Assembly: GCA_964607765.1 (NCBI GenBank)
Contig: CAZSNT010000220.1
Span: forward strand, 1-14,641
DNA from: CAZSNT01 sp964607765
GTDB taxonomy: Bacteria > Verrucomicrobiota > Lentisphaeria > Oligosphaerales > JABHEG01
Reading direction: 5' to 3'
Length of the DNA: 14,641 nt
Shown here: one piece after another, positions 6,540 through 14,434 of the stretch
Position numbering within the stretch: position 1 is the first letter of the stretch
Layout: each line of letters opens with the position of its first letter
Position numbers and translations under genes: made by a program
Notes under the pieces: generated by a model
What the model was told of the DNA's origin: nothing
The model's database searches: none
The model's input: the letters and a program-made list of their open reading frames with translations, nothing else

Positions 6540-9488
6540 TCACGCGTCCTCCGGGCCCAGCACGAGCAGCCATCCCTTGCCCGGCTCGACCGGGATGGGG
6601 GCCTCGATCGCAAACGTCCGCCGCGGCTGGAAGCCGTCTATGGCGGGCGCAACCACCTGCCAGCCGGTCGGCCCCAGCCCGAGTCCGTGCCAGTCGATGC
6701 GCAACTGGACGTCAACCGGATCGGGCGCCCAACTCGCGAGCGCAACGACCACGCTGTCCGAGCCGATGAATGCCGTGGCAAGCACAGCGCCGTGTCCGGT
6801 CCGCACGGGGCAATCGTCCGACCACCAGCCGATCATGCGCATCTCGGGCAACCCGTACCGGTCCCACACGTGCCAGAGCTCCGCTGCCAGAGCCACCGCG
6901 GGCATCCGTCCCGTCATTCCGAACAACATACCGCGCCAGGGGTTTCCGCCGCCCTGCAGCATCTCACCCATCAGACCGAACGGAATCCCGGACACCTCAA
7001 CCAGCCAGTAGTCCGGTGCGGAATCGTAGTCGAAATACTCACCGAACCACAAACGATCGACGTAAGGCAGCAACTCCATGTAGAGCCCTGCGCTGTTCGC
7101 AAACCCGTCCTTCTCGTTGTACTGATTGGCGGAGTGCAGGTCGATGAGCGGCGCGGAGCGGCGCCGGGCCAGCACACGCCGCAGCCGCAGCATCACCTCA
7201 CGGCCGAACCCCACATCATCCAGGTAGACACCGTCCACGGCCAGCTTCCGCGCCAGCCAGTCCATGCCCTCGATGTAGAAATTGTGCCAGCGCGACAGCA
7301 CACCGTTGATCACCGACGTGTCCCGCACGCTGCGCGCGTACCAGGCGGCGATGTAGTTCGACTCCAGATGCTCCATCAGCCAGACATGCCCACCGCCGGG
7401 CCCGTCGACCAGCACCTCGTCACCGAGACTCTTGAGCGCGAACAACTCAGGGGCGCGCGTGGTCAGCTCGCGCACCGTGTAGTAGAGCTTGACGCGGCAG
7501 TCCTTCGCGTGTGCCTCCTCGATGTAGGTGCCAAGCTCGTCCGGGCGCAGGAACGGGTAGTTGATGTACGGGTTCAGATCGTTCGCGTGATGGATGTTGA
7601 CTGTATTCGCGCCCTTCGAGATTGCTTCGTCGACGGGAACAGGGCGATGGTAGAAGCGAGTGCGAAAGTGCGCACGTGTATCCAACGGCTTGAACGGCGT
7701 GAGCAGCAGCCGACAATCGAAGCGCAGCACATCGCCTGCCGCTATGGTTCGCGCGCCGCTGAAACAAGTCAGCCGCACCACACCAGCGTCTGTCTCCTGT
7801 ACGCGGATCCCGCCCTTGCCGTCGTTGGCCCACGACTGCGGCATCACGAGCGGCTTGAGGTGGTAGAAGTTCGTGTTCAGCGGCCGGGAATAGTGCTCGT
7901 CGCGCAGCGAAACCTGCACGCCCGCATTGACGCTGCCAAGCCAAAGCGCATCCTGGTTCTTCTCCCGACTCCAGCGCCAGTCGATACGGGCAGGTCTGCG
8001 CCCGCCTTTCACCCCCAGGCCCATGGCATAGCGTGCGACTTCAGGCCGGAGCGCGGCCTCCAGCCGGATGTCGCCGAGCTCTCCGGGAGCCAGCACGTCG
8101 ATCGCGATGCGCAACTCCACGCAGCCGTCAAACGACAGCGAGCCGGCCACGCGCATCCGCAACGGCCCTGCGCGGGAGACTGCGTGCCACTCGGCACGGG
8201 CGGCCGTCCCGGCGGGCGCCGACGCCGATTCGGGCACGAACACAAGCGCTTCGCCGTCGACCGTTTCCGCCACGAACCGCATCGCAGCGGCAAGCAGGTC
8301 GGTGGGCGGCCCGGTCGCGTCGGTCACGTCCGTGGAGAACAGACTCGTCACCTGCCGCGGCAGTCCCGTGTCAGCCAACTCCACGCGACGCCCGAGGATG
8401 CGGAGCGTGTTCCCGGCCACCTCGACCGGGGTGAACGGCGGCACGACCTCGTCCTCCGTGCCTTTCGTGGAGTCGAGCCAGCGCAGGCGCGACAGCCGCC
8501 ACGGCTCGTCATCACCCGCGTCAACAATCGTGCGATCCTCCACATCCAGGCACAGCTCAACCGTCTGACTCCCTTGGTCCGTGCACACCGTGACACGGCC
8601 GCGGTAGCGACCGGGCGGCCGGTCTTCGGGGACCTGCACGCCGCACCACAACGCCTGCACACGTCCCTCGGGCACGTCCACCTGCTTTGCGAACTCCGCA
8701 CCGTCCCAGGCAGTTCCGCCCGTATTGAAACAGCGCCACGCCGTGCAGGGAACGCGGTGACCGGCCGGCCCGGCCAGGTCAGGGAACTCCGCACGCACGT
8801 TCCCGAGCTCCCGCCACGCGGCATACACGCCGATCTGGAACACGAAAAACTCGCCACGACACGCCGTGGCGACGAACGGCGACCCCGGCCCCGGCCTCAG
8901 CCACTTGCGCGGCAGATCACGCGCCATGCGGATCGGGTTGACACGGTCTTCGGCGAACACGAGGAACGGCGCCCCCGCATGCGTCGCCAACAGGCCGGCG
9001 AGCGCCGCCGGCGCGGCGGGCTGTTCCATGTCGGTGAACGCGTTGAACTCGTCAACCGACTCACAGCCTACAAAACGGGCAGTCGGGAATCGCGCGCCGT
9101 CTGCCCCGCCCTGCCCCGCCAGACCGTGTCTTGTCAGCCACGCGGGGTCTGCCGTGTCCTCGTGCTGCACATATTCGATCTTGGGGTACGGTGAGTCCAC
9201 CGTTCCCGTGTAGGGCAGGTAGTAGAGGAAGTAGCGTCGAACGCCCGACGTGGGTTGGAACACGAACTCGCCGCATTCCCGGTTCGACACCAGCCGCACC
9301 AGGTTGCGCACCGGCTCCGAGCCGCCGGCAGCGATGAGCTTCACGCCTCTGGACGCGGGGTCCACATCACGGCGACGCCACGGCACGCGCACGAACACGG
9401 CGTCCGAACTGCCCGTCGGGGTCTCGATGACCGCTCGGTGATTACCCAACTCGTCCGCGCTCCATGGATGTCCGTCGGTGTTGGCCAT
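6540..9488 (-). CDS. DUF6067 / GH123-like putative glycoside hydrolase
   Basis: A large protein, 982 aa from ATG 9488 (992 aa from an in-frame TTG at 9518). Neither start has a good ribosome-binding site, so the N-terminus is uncertain. The first ~500 residues are beta-rich and end in sandwich-like strands. Then comes a (beta/alpha)8-barrel-like part (R-F-Y-H-R-P-V-P, V-N-I-H-H-A-N-D-L-N-P, K-L-Y-Y-T-V-R-E-L, V-D-G-V-Y-L-D-D-V-G-F) and a short beta C-terminus. This order matches DUF6067 proteins, which are related to GH123. Acidic residues at the expected strand ends include D757-D758 (Y-L-D-D) and E817 (W-F-G-E-Y-F-D-Y-D); either may be catalytic, but this is unproven. There is no signal peptide or lipobox, unlike many glycoside hydrolases, suggesting cytoplasmic action. 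It is the first gene of a minus-strand pair with the DUF5107 gene and diverges from the sulfatase. The family call is from remembered sequence features; the substrate is unknown. Confidence 0.82.
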   Translation of the reverse strand: MANTDGHPWSADELGNHRAVIETPTGSSDAVFVRVPWRRRDVDPASRGVKLIAAGGSEPVRNLVRLVSNRECGEFVFQPTSGVRRYFLYYLPYTGTVDSPYPKIEYVQHEDTADPAWLTRHGLAGQGGADGARFPTARFVGCESVDEFNAFTDMEQPAAPAALAGLLATHAGAPFLVFAEDRVNPIRMARDLPRKWLRPGPGSPFVATACRGEFFVFQIGVYAAWRELGNVRAEFPDLAGPAGHRVPCTAWRCFNTGGTAWDGAEFAKQVDVPEGRVQALWCGVQVPEDRPPGRYRGRVTVCTDQGSQTVELCLDVEDRTIVDAGDDEPWRLSRLRWLDSTKGTEDEVVPPFTPVEVAGNTLRILGRRVELADTGLPRQVTSLFSTDVTDATGPPTDLLAAAMRFVAETVDGEALVFVPESASAPAGTAARAEWHAVSRAGPLRMRVAGSLSFDGCVELRIAIDVLAPGELGDIRLEAALRPEVARYAMGLGVKGGRRPARIDWRWSREKNQDALWLGSVNAGVQVSLRDEHYSRPLNTNFYHLKPLVMPQSWANDGKGGIRVQETDAGVVRLTCFSGARTIAAGDVLRFDCRLLLTPFKPLDTRAHFRTRFYHRPVPVDEAISKGANTVNIHHANDLNPYINYPFLRPDELGTYIEEAHAKDCRVKLYYTVRELTTRAPELFALKSLGDEVLVDGPGGGHVWLMEHLESNYIAAWYARSVRDTSVINGVLSRWHNFYIEGMDWLARKLAVDGVYLDDVGFGREVMLRLRRVLARRRSAPLIDLHSANQYNEKDGFANSAGLYMELLPYVDRLWFGEYFDYDSAPDYWLVEVSGIPFGLMGEMLQGGGNPWRGMLFGMTGRMPAVALAAELWHVWDRYGLPEMRMIGWWSDDCPVRTGHGAVLATAFIGSDSVVVALASWAPDPVDVQLRIDWHGLGLGPTGWQVVAPAIDGFQPRRTFAIEAPIPVEPGKGWLLVLGPEDA

Positions 9489-9653
9489 GGGTGTTCGGTG
9501 TTTCCTGCTTGCCAGCAACGTTCAGTGTTCGGTGTCTGGTGTTCGGCAATCGAGATTCCCGGCGCCCGCAGTATCTCTGGACACGACCTGCTGACTATGC
9601 CATATTCACAGCTCCTTTTCGAATGGAAGCGGACGTTTAGGAGCAGAGAATCG
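9489..9653. promoter_or_regulatory. Divergent intergenic region between the DUF6067 gene and the sulfatase gene
   Basis: This 165-nt region must hold the starts of both divergent transcripts. The half next to the DUF6067 gene consists of degenerate TGTTCGG heptamers (9491-9546). The sulfatase-proximal half is AT-richer (for example TATGCCATATTC at 9597-9608) and could hold a -10 element, but no -35/-10 pair is convincing. AGGAG at 9639-9643 is the sulfatase ribosome-binding site. Confidence 0.5.
9491..9546. repeat. Degenerate heptamer repeat (TGTTCGG-type)
   Basis: TGTTCGG occurs at 9492-9498, 9526-9532 and 9540-9546, with near-matches CGTTCAG (9519-9525), TGTCTGG (9533-9539) and TGTTTCC (9499-9505). 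From 9519 to 9546 the units run head to tail with a 7-nt period. A 13-nt stretch without the motif (9506-9518) interrupts the array. Such heptamer-period repeats in spacers are known from several bacterial lineages; no role is evident. Confidence 0.6.
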
Positions 9654-11219
9654 ATGCAATCAGCAAGACCGAACATCGTCTATTTTTTCGTCGATGACAT
9701 GGGCTACGGCGACGCGTCCTGCCTGAACCCGGACGGCAAGATCCAGACGCCGAACATCGACCGCCTCGCGCGGCAGGGCATGGTGTTCACAGACGCCCAC
9801 TCGAGCTCCGCGGTCTGTTCGCCGTCACGCTACAGCGTGCTGACCGGCCGCTATAACTGGCGATCGCGGCTGCAGCGAGGCATTGTCGGGCTGTACGGCG
9901 ATCCGCTGATCGCGCCGGACCGCCTGACCGTGCCGGCGCTGCTGAAGCAGCACGGCTATCACACCGCCTGCATCGGCAAGTGGCATCTTGGGCAGGGCTG
10001 GGATTTCCAGGTCGATGCCGAGGACTTCCATCCCCGGACCAACTACGGCCAGATTCGCACCGAGCCGAACGCCGACCTGGAAGCCACGGCCGAAGTGCGC
10101 GAACGCTGGCGGGAAGCGTTCGCCAAACCGACCACCGGCGGGCCGACGACACGCGGCTTTGACTACTATTTCGGTGTCGACGTCCCCAACTGGCCTCCCT
10201 ATTGCTTCATTGAGAACGACCGCACGGTCGGTACACCCTCCGAGTTCCTGCCATCGCGCCTGGTCGGCGATAATCTGGCGAGCATGTCCGGCCCCGCCAT
10301 GCCCTACTGGCACTTCGAGAAACTGTTGCCGACCTGGGCAAAGAAGGCCGACGCCTACATCAAAGCACGTGCGGCGGAAGACAAGCCCTTCTTCCTCTAC
10401 CTGCCCATGACCTCGCCGCACACGCCGCTGTCGGTCAACAAGCCCTGGATCGGCAGGAGCGGCCTGGACAATCTCTACGCCGACTTGGTCATGGAGACCG
10501 ACGACGTGTTCGGACGCGTCCTGGCGTCGCTGGAGAAACACGAGGCGGCTGACAATACGCTGGTCATTTTCGCCAGCGACAACGGCTGCGCCCACTACAT
10601 CGGCACCAAGGAGATGGAAGCGCGGGGACATTTCCCGAGCGGCCCCTACCGCGGCTACAAGTCGGATGCCTGGGACGGCGGCCATCGCATCCCGTGTGTT
10701 GCACGGTGGCCCGGGGTCATCGAGCCCGGCACGGAGTGCAGCGAGCTCGTCTGTCTCTCGGACCTGATGGCAACGTGCGCCGACATCATCGGCGCCGCGC
10801 TGCCGGACGCCGCCGGCGAAGACAGTGTGAGCCTGATCCCGCTGTTCCGCGGGACGGGACGGTCGCTACGGAGCACGTTGGTTCACCACTCGATATCCGG
10901 TAAGTTCGCGATCCGCGACGAACGCTGGAAACTCGTGCTTTGCCCGGGCTCGGGCGGTTGGACACACAACGACGCCGAAGCAGCGGAGGCCGGTCTGCCC
11001 CTGGTCCAACTCTACGACATGCGAGCGGACCCCGGTGAGACGTGTAACCTGCAAGCCGAGGAGCGGGACAAGGTCAGGGAACTGCTCGCAATGTTGAAGA
11101 CGCACGTCGCCGACGGACGCAGCACGCCGGGGCCGCGGCAGCCCAACGATGTGGACGTCGACATCTGGAAACTCGACTCCATGCCCGGGATCGACCCCGC
11201 GATCATCAACGACTATTGA
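9654..11219 (+). CDS. S1-type (formylglycine) sulfatase, apparently cytoplasmic
   Basis: A 521-aa arylsulfatase-type enzyme that hydrolyses sulfate esters, probably on a sugar. All hallmarks are present: metal ligands D14-D15 (F-V-D-D-M-G-Y-G-D); the maturation motif C55-S-P-S-R in A-V-C-S-P-S-R-Y-S-V-L-T-G-R-Y, whose Cys is converted to formylglycine; K109 and H111 (G-K-W-H-L-G); H256 (S-P-H-T-P-L); D309-N310 (A-S-D-N-G); and K336 (Y-K-S-D-A-W-D-G-G-H-R-I-P). Length is typical. The start is ATG 9654, with AGGAG at 9639-9643 ten nt upstream; the frame is open far upstream (to 9255) but that part overlaps the divergent gene. With this start there is no signal peptide, and an alternative ATG at 9597 does not add one. 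No formylglycine-generating enzyme is in the window. It diverges from the DUF6067/DUF5107 pair, suggesting use of a sulfated glycan. Confidence 0.95.
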   Translation: MQSARPNIVYFFVDDMGYGDASCLNPDGKIQTPNIDRLARQGMVFTDAHSSSAVCSPSRYSVLTGRYNWRSRLQRGIVGLYGDPLIAPDRLTVPALLKQHGYHTACIGKWHLGQGWDFQVDAEDFHPRTNYGQIRTEPNADLEATAEVRERWREAFAKPTTGGPTTRGFDYYFGVDVPNWPPYCFIENDRTVGTPSEFLPSRLVGDNLASMSGPAMPYWHFEKLLPTWAKKADAYIKARAAEDKPFFLYLPMTSPHTPLSVNKPWIGRSGLDNLYADLVMETDDVFGRVLASLEKHEAADNTLVIFASDNGCAHYIGTKEMEARGHFPSGPYRGYKSDAWDGGHRIPCVARWPGVIEPGTECSELVCLSDLMATCADIIGAALPDAAGEDSVSLIPLFRGTGRSLRSTLVHHSISGKFAIRDERWKLVLCPGSGGWTHNDAEAAEAGLPLVQLYDMRADPGETCNLQAEERDKVRELLAMLKTHVADGRSTPGPRQPNDVDVDIWKLDSMPGIDPAIINDY

Positions 11220-11278
11220 GGCGGGCGGCCAATGGCGTTGTTACAACGGCACAAGGCCGTGGGGGTCGTTGCTTCCCC
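11220..11278. other. Convergent intergenic region with weak hairpins
   Basis: This is 59 nt between the sulfatase stop and the stop of the Tim44-like gene. Two short stems can be drawn: ACGGC 11246-11250 with GCCGT 11256-11260, and GGGGG 11261-11265 with CCCCC 11275-11279. Neither has a T-tract. They may help end both transcripts, but this is not demonstrated. Confidence 0.35.
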
Positions 11279-13210
11279 CTAGGCTGTCGAACGGCGCGCC
11301 GCCCGCAGCTGCTGCTTGCTCTCGCGGTAGAGTTGGGCGCGGGCTTTCCTGATGATCTGCTTGATGTCGGCGGGGCTGTAGTCCAGGCGTTGGCCCAACT
11401 GTGTGAGAGCAGCCTCTTCCTCCTTGCTGACGGAGCCGTCGGCGAGCGCCATCGAGGCCATGGCCGTGAGCCAGGCCCGGGCCTCCTGGGGGCTGCGTGG
11501 TTCCGCGGTCTGGAACGTGCCCGCGTGGACGCTGTCAACCATCTCCTGCAACTGGGAATGCGGGATATCGCGGCTGGCCGCGTAGTCAACGAGAAGCGCC
11601 TCCTCCTCGTCATCGATCTCGCCGTCCGCGAGCATCACCTTGACGAGCCAGCCGGCGACCTGGAGCCCGCCCGGGTCGGACACCCAGGCATCTTCCCGGA
11701 ACGCGTCGGCCGAATCGGCATCCGGGGCGGCTCGCCCCTGATCAAGCTCGCCGGCGACCGCCCGGACCACCTCGTCGTAAGGCGTGCCGATGTGCTCGAG
11801 CACCCAATCGCTGTTGCCGTCATTCAGCACGGTTCCGCAGTACTCGCAGGCGTCGGATGCCTCGTCGCTGACCGGCGCACCGCAGTTCGGACAGTGCGCG
11901 GACGAGAGGGCGGCGCCCGAGGCGCCGGCACCATGCTTGCGGCTGAGCACGAACACGTGGGTGGATATGTTCGTCCGGGCAACCTTCCTGGTCTTGGCCA
12001 TCCCGTCCGTGCTGAAACGCACCCCGCTCCAGCGGATCTCCACGAGCGCCTGGTCCATTGGCTCGCCGACGACGATGCCCAGCGTATCGACCGAGCCCAC
12101 GGCACAGTCGCCGAAGTACTCCCGCATACCGTCTTCGCCAGGCTTGAAGCTGCTCCGCAGTTCGTCGCACACCCCGTCAGTGGCCATTTTCCGGATTGGC
12201 GCCGCTTTGCCGACGCGCAAGCTCTCGATGAAGCGCCAGAACATGACGCTGGCGCGGTCCTCAAGCTGCTGAACTGAGAAGTTCGCGTCCTCCTGCCGAA
12301 TCGCGTCGACGCCGACAATGCTCTTCTTCCCGCCGGCGTGCCACTCGCTGGCCTGAGTGATTTCGGAAAGAACCCAGTCGTACTCGCCGCTCTTGATGAG
12401 GGATCCGCAGGATTCGCATTTGGCGGACAGGTTGAGCTCGAGCGACGCACCGCAGTTCGGGCAGTTGCCCTCAATCAGACCGGGCTGCCCAGTGGTCTGC
12501 GTACCTGGCTTGCGTATGAATGTCCAGAACTCGGTGAAGGCCTCACTGCTTCCGGATCCTGACGCCTTCCTGCCCGTCTCGGCGTCGACTTCGTAGTCCA
12601 CTGCGCTCGCGGTGATGCGCACAGTCACGGTCTCGAACGTCTCGTCGGCTTCGGCGCCGGCGATCGTCGTCGTGTGAATGGTCAGATTCTCCATGTGATC
12701 GCTCACGCCGCGGGCCTGCTGTTCTCTGATCTGAAGGCTGAACCGCTCGTAGATGCCGTCGGAGATGAACGCGCGCACGGCGTCCAGATCATGGTTGCAC
12801 CAGGCGTGCTGGATCTTGCGGAACGCCTCGGCGACGCGGGCAAGGAAGTTGCTGCGCTCGAACCCTGAGTCGTTGCGTCGGATGGCGCCGAGACCATCAG
12901 CGACCGAGGAAGTCTGCATCGCCTGGTGAGCGCGGTGTATGGTCCGGCCCTGGTAGTAGCCCTGGGCGCTCTGCTGCGACTTGTAGCCGAAGTAGATGAC
13001 CGTGGGGATCACTATCAGCGCAAGCGGAATACCGACTGCGGGGTAGTGAATGATCAGACGCAGGAGCACCCAGATCAGAACGCCAATGCCGTCTCCGCCG
13101 CCGCTTCCACCCCCGCGCCCGCCGCCGCCGGACCACTTGCCGCCCCCACCAGCGCGGCCGAACGCATCGGCGGCAGCCAGGAGGAGGATGACCCAGACGA
13201 CCGGGTTCAC
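11279..13210 (-). CDS. Membrane protein with two Tim44-like/zinc-ribbon modules and a TerB-like C-terminus
   Basis: A 643-aa protein from GTG 13210. The order is: hydrophobic signal or TM segment (V-V-W-V-I-L-L-L-A-A-A), Gly-rich stretch (~20-40), a long membrane segment (~42-75), Tim44-like module A (~105-245), zinc ribbon C250-x2-C253-x11-C265-x2-C268, Tim44-like module B (~305-430), zinc ribbon C440-x2-C443-x11-C455-x2-C458, and an acidic TerB-like helical domain (~505-630) with paired L-A-D-G-E-I-D-D-E-E and L-A-D-G-S-V-S-K-E-E motifs. The two modules look like an internal duplication: identical Cys spacing, both ribbons followed by D-W-V-L. The layout fits a membrane-anchored sensor or scaffold; no catalytic motif is seen. 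The start is doubtful: no RBS precedes the GTG, while GGAGG at 13262-13266 points to an in-frame ATC at 13252, adding 14 residues (I-K-T-F-Y-R-R-S-V-L-A-I-A-R) that complete a signal-like N-terminus. It is downstream of, and probably cotranscribed with, the SPFH gene. Confidence 0.87.
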   Translation of the reverse strand: MNPVVWVILLLAAADAFGRAGGGGKWSGGGGRGGGSGGGDGIGVLIWVLLRLIIHYPAVGIPLALIVIPTVIYFGYKSQQSAQGYYQGRTIHRAHQAMQTSSVADGLGAIRRNDSGFERSNFLARVAEAFRKIQHAWCNHDLDAVRAFISDGIYERFSLQIREQQARGVSDHMENLTIHTTTIAGAEADETFETVTVRITASAVDYEVDAETGRKASGSGSSEAFTEFWTFIRKPGTQTTGQPGLIEGNCPNCGASLELNLSAKCESCGSLIKSGEYDWVLSEITQASEWHAGGKKSIVGVDAIRQEDANFSVQQLEDRASVMFWRFIESLRVGKAAPIRKMATDGVCDELRSSFKPGEDGMREYFGDCAVGSVDTLGIVVGEPMDQALVEIRWSGVRFSTDGMAKTRKVARTNISTHVFVLSRKHGAGASGAALSSAHCPNCGAPVSDEASDACEYCGTVLNDGNSDWVLEHIGTPYDEVVRAVAGELDQGRAAPDADSADAFREDAWVSDPGGLQVAGWLVKVMLADGEIDDEEEALLVDYAASRDIPHSQLQEMVDSVHAGTFQTAEPRSPQEARAWLTAMASMALADGSVSKEEEAALTQLGQRLDYSPADIKQIIRKARAQLYRESKQQLRAARRSTA

Positions 13211-13261
13211 ACGAGCAATAGCCAGGACAGAGCGGCGATAGAACGTCTTGATGGCGCGTGT

Positions 13262-13266
13262 CCTCC
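13262..13266 (-). promoter_or_regulatory. Shine-Dalgarno box GGAGG that points to an ATC codon
   Basis: On the minus strand GGAGG is followed after 9 nt by ATC (13252-13250), in frame with the Tim44-like protein. No ATG, GTG or TTG start lies in this frame between the box and the GTG at 13210, which is 51 nt away and has no purine-rich leader. The box therefore suggests initiation at AUC, or a base change from an original ATG. Confidence 0.5.
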
Positions 13267-13315
13267 GGCGTCGATGATCAGTTCCCTGCGTGCAGCGCTG
13301 CGTGCCCGGGAAGAG

Positions 13316-14434
13316 TTACTGCATGGGCAGTGGCGGCGGCAACGGCGGCGGCGAGCCGCCGAAGAGGCCGGCGACTTCCGGCACCTGGCCGGCGGGCGTC
13401 CAGTTCGCCATGCCTTCGCGCCAGATCAAGGTATCCTGCGTAACCTGCCCCTGTTGGATCTGCGCCTGGAGAGCTGCCGGGTCGAACGGCCCGGCCTGCT
13501 GGTTGTTGACCGCAGCGAACCACTGCACGGCTGTAGGCAGCGGCGGCGGCGCGCTCGGTGCCTGCTGGGCGCCCTGCGCCGCACCGGTCATGGCACCACC
13601 GACAACATTACCCATGCCGACGCCGGCAATCATCCCCATCATGCCTGCGCCGCCGCCGGGATTGTTGGCCATGTCCTCGATAGCGGTTGCCGTCTGGTAC
13701 TGGGTGTACTGCTGCATGTTACCGATAACGCCCATGCTGGAACGCTTGTCCAGCGCTTCTTCGACGGCAGCCGGCAGCGAGATGTTCTCGATGAGGAACT
13801 TGGTGAGCGTCACGCCGTAGTCGTCAAACTCGGGCTGCAGCGACTCCAGCAGCTGACCGCCCAGCTCATTGTAGTTGGCTGCCAGGTCAAGGGCGGGGAT
13901 CTTGGCTTCGCCCAGCGCATCGGCAAAGCGGCTGTTCAGGATATTGCGGAATTGACCGACGATCTCGTCTGTCTCGAAGTGTCGGTCCGTACCCGCGATC
14001 GCTCTGATGAACGCACCCGGATCCTCGATCTGGAAGCAATACGAGCCAAATGCTCGAAGGCGAATGGGCCCAAACTCGGCGTCGCGCAGCATGATGGGGT
14101 TCTGAGTGCCCCACTTCAGGTCGGTGAACTGGCGCATGGTCACGAAGAACACGTCGCACTTGAACGGTGCGTCGAAGGCGTACTTCCAGCTCGCGAGTGT
14201 TGTGAGTATGGGGATGTTACTGGTGCTCAGTTGGTGTCGACCGGGGCTGAAGACGTCACCGAGCTCGCCCTCGTGAAGGAACACCGCGGCCTGGCTCTCG
14301 CGGACGATGAGCTGGGCACCGTTCTTGATCTCATTGTCGTACCTGGGGAATTTCCAGACGATCGTGTCGCCGCTGTTGTCCTCCCACTCGATGACGTCAA
14401 TGAACTGTCCCTTGAGCTTGTCCCAGAGCCCCAT
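13316..14434 (-). CDS. SPFH/Band-7 (YdjI-type) protein with C-terminal GYF_2 domain
   Basis: A 372-aa protein. Residues ~10-235 are an SPFH domain of the 'virion core protein'/YdjI type (Band_7_1): start M-G-L-W-D-K-L-K-G-Q-F-I-D-V-I-E-W, then I-V-R-E-S-Q-A-A-V-F-L-H-E-G and F-S-P-G-R-H-Q-L. A Gly/Met/Ala-rich, mildly hydrophobic stretch (~255-290) and a Pro-rich linker lead to a GYF_2 (DUF4339) domain at ~302-355 (W-F-A-A-V-N-N-Q-Q-A-G-P-F-D, then L-I-W-R-E-G-M-A-N-W). The tail is again Pro-rich (P-P-P-L-P-P-P-L-P). SPFH proteins scaffold membrane microdomains, and GYF_2 is a probable protein or peptide-binding module. GGAGG at 14442-14446, 7 nt before the ATG, fixes the start. It precedes the Tim44-like/TerB-like gene by about 105 nt (63 if that gene starts at the ATC) and is probably its operon partner. 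In B. subtilis, ydjI lies beside zinc-ribbon and membrane-protein genes linked to envelope stress, a parallel to this pair. The exact role is inferred. Confidence 0.92.
   Translation of the reverse strand: MGLWDKLKGQFIDVIEWEDNSGDTIVWKFPRYDNEIKNGAQLIVRESQAAVFLHEGELGDVFSPGRHQLSTSNIPILTTLASWKYAFDAPFKCDVFFVTMRQFTDLKWGTQNPIMLRDAEFGPIRLRAFGSYCFQIEDPGAFIRAIAGTDRHFETDEIVGQFRNILNSRFADALGEAKIPALDLAANYNELGGQLLESLQPEFDDYGVTLTKFLIENISLPAAVEEALDKRSSMGVIGNMQQYTQYQTATAIEDMANNPGGGAGMMGMIAGVGMGNVVGGAMTGAAQGAQQAPSAPPPLPTAVQWFAAVNNQQAGPFDPAALQAQIQQGQVTQDTLIWREGMANWTPAGQVPEVAGLFGGSPPPLPPPLPMQ

Noticed and set aside
6687..9194. An 835-aa open frame on the plus strand opposite the DUF6067 gene
   Set aside because: It is rich in Arg, His, Pro and Gln with no recognisable domain, and lies fully antisense to a gene with clear family features. 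Long antisense frames are expected in high-GC coding DNA.
9255..9653. N-terminal extension of the sulfatase frame
   Set aside because: It overlaps the divergent DUF6067 gene, has no signal peptide, and a proper ribosome-binding site precedes ATG 9654.
13253..13315. A terminator or extra small gene between the SPFH and Tim44-like genes
   Set aside because: Only a 10-bp palindrome (13292-13301) is seen, with no T-tract and no supported ORF; the two genes are better read as one transcript.
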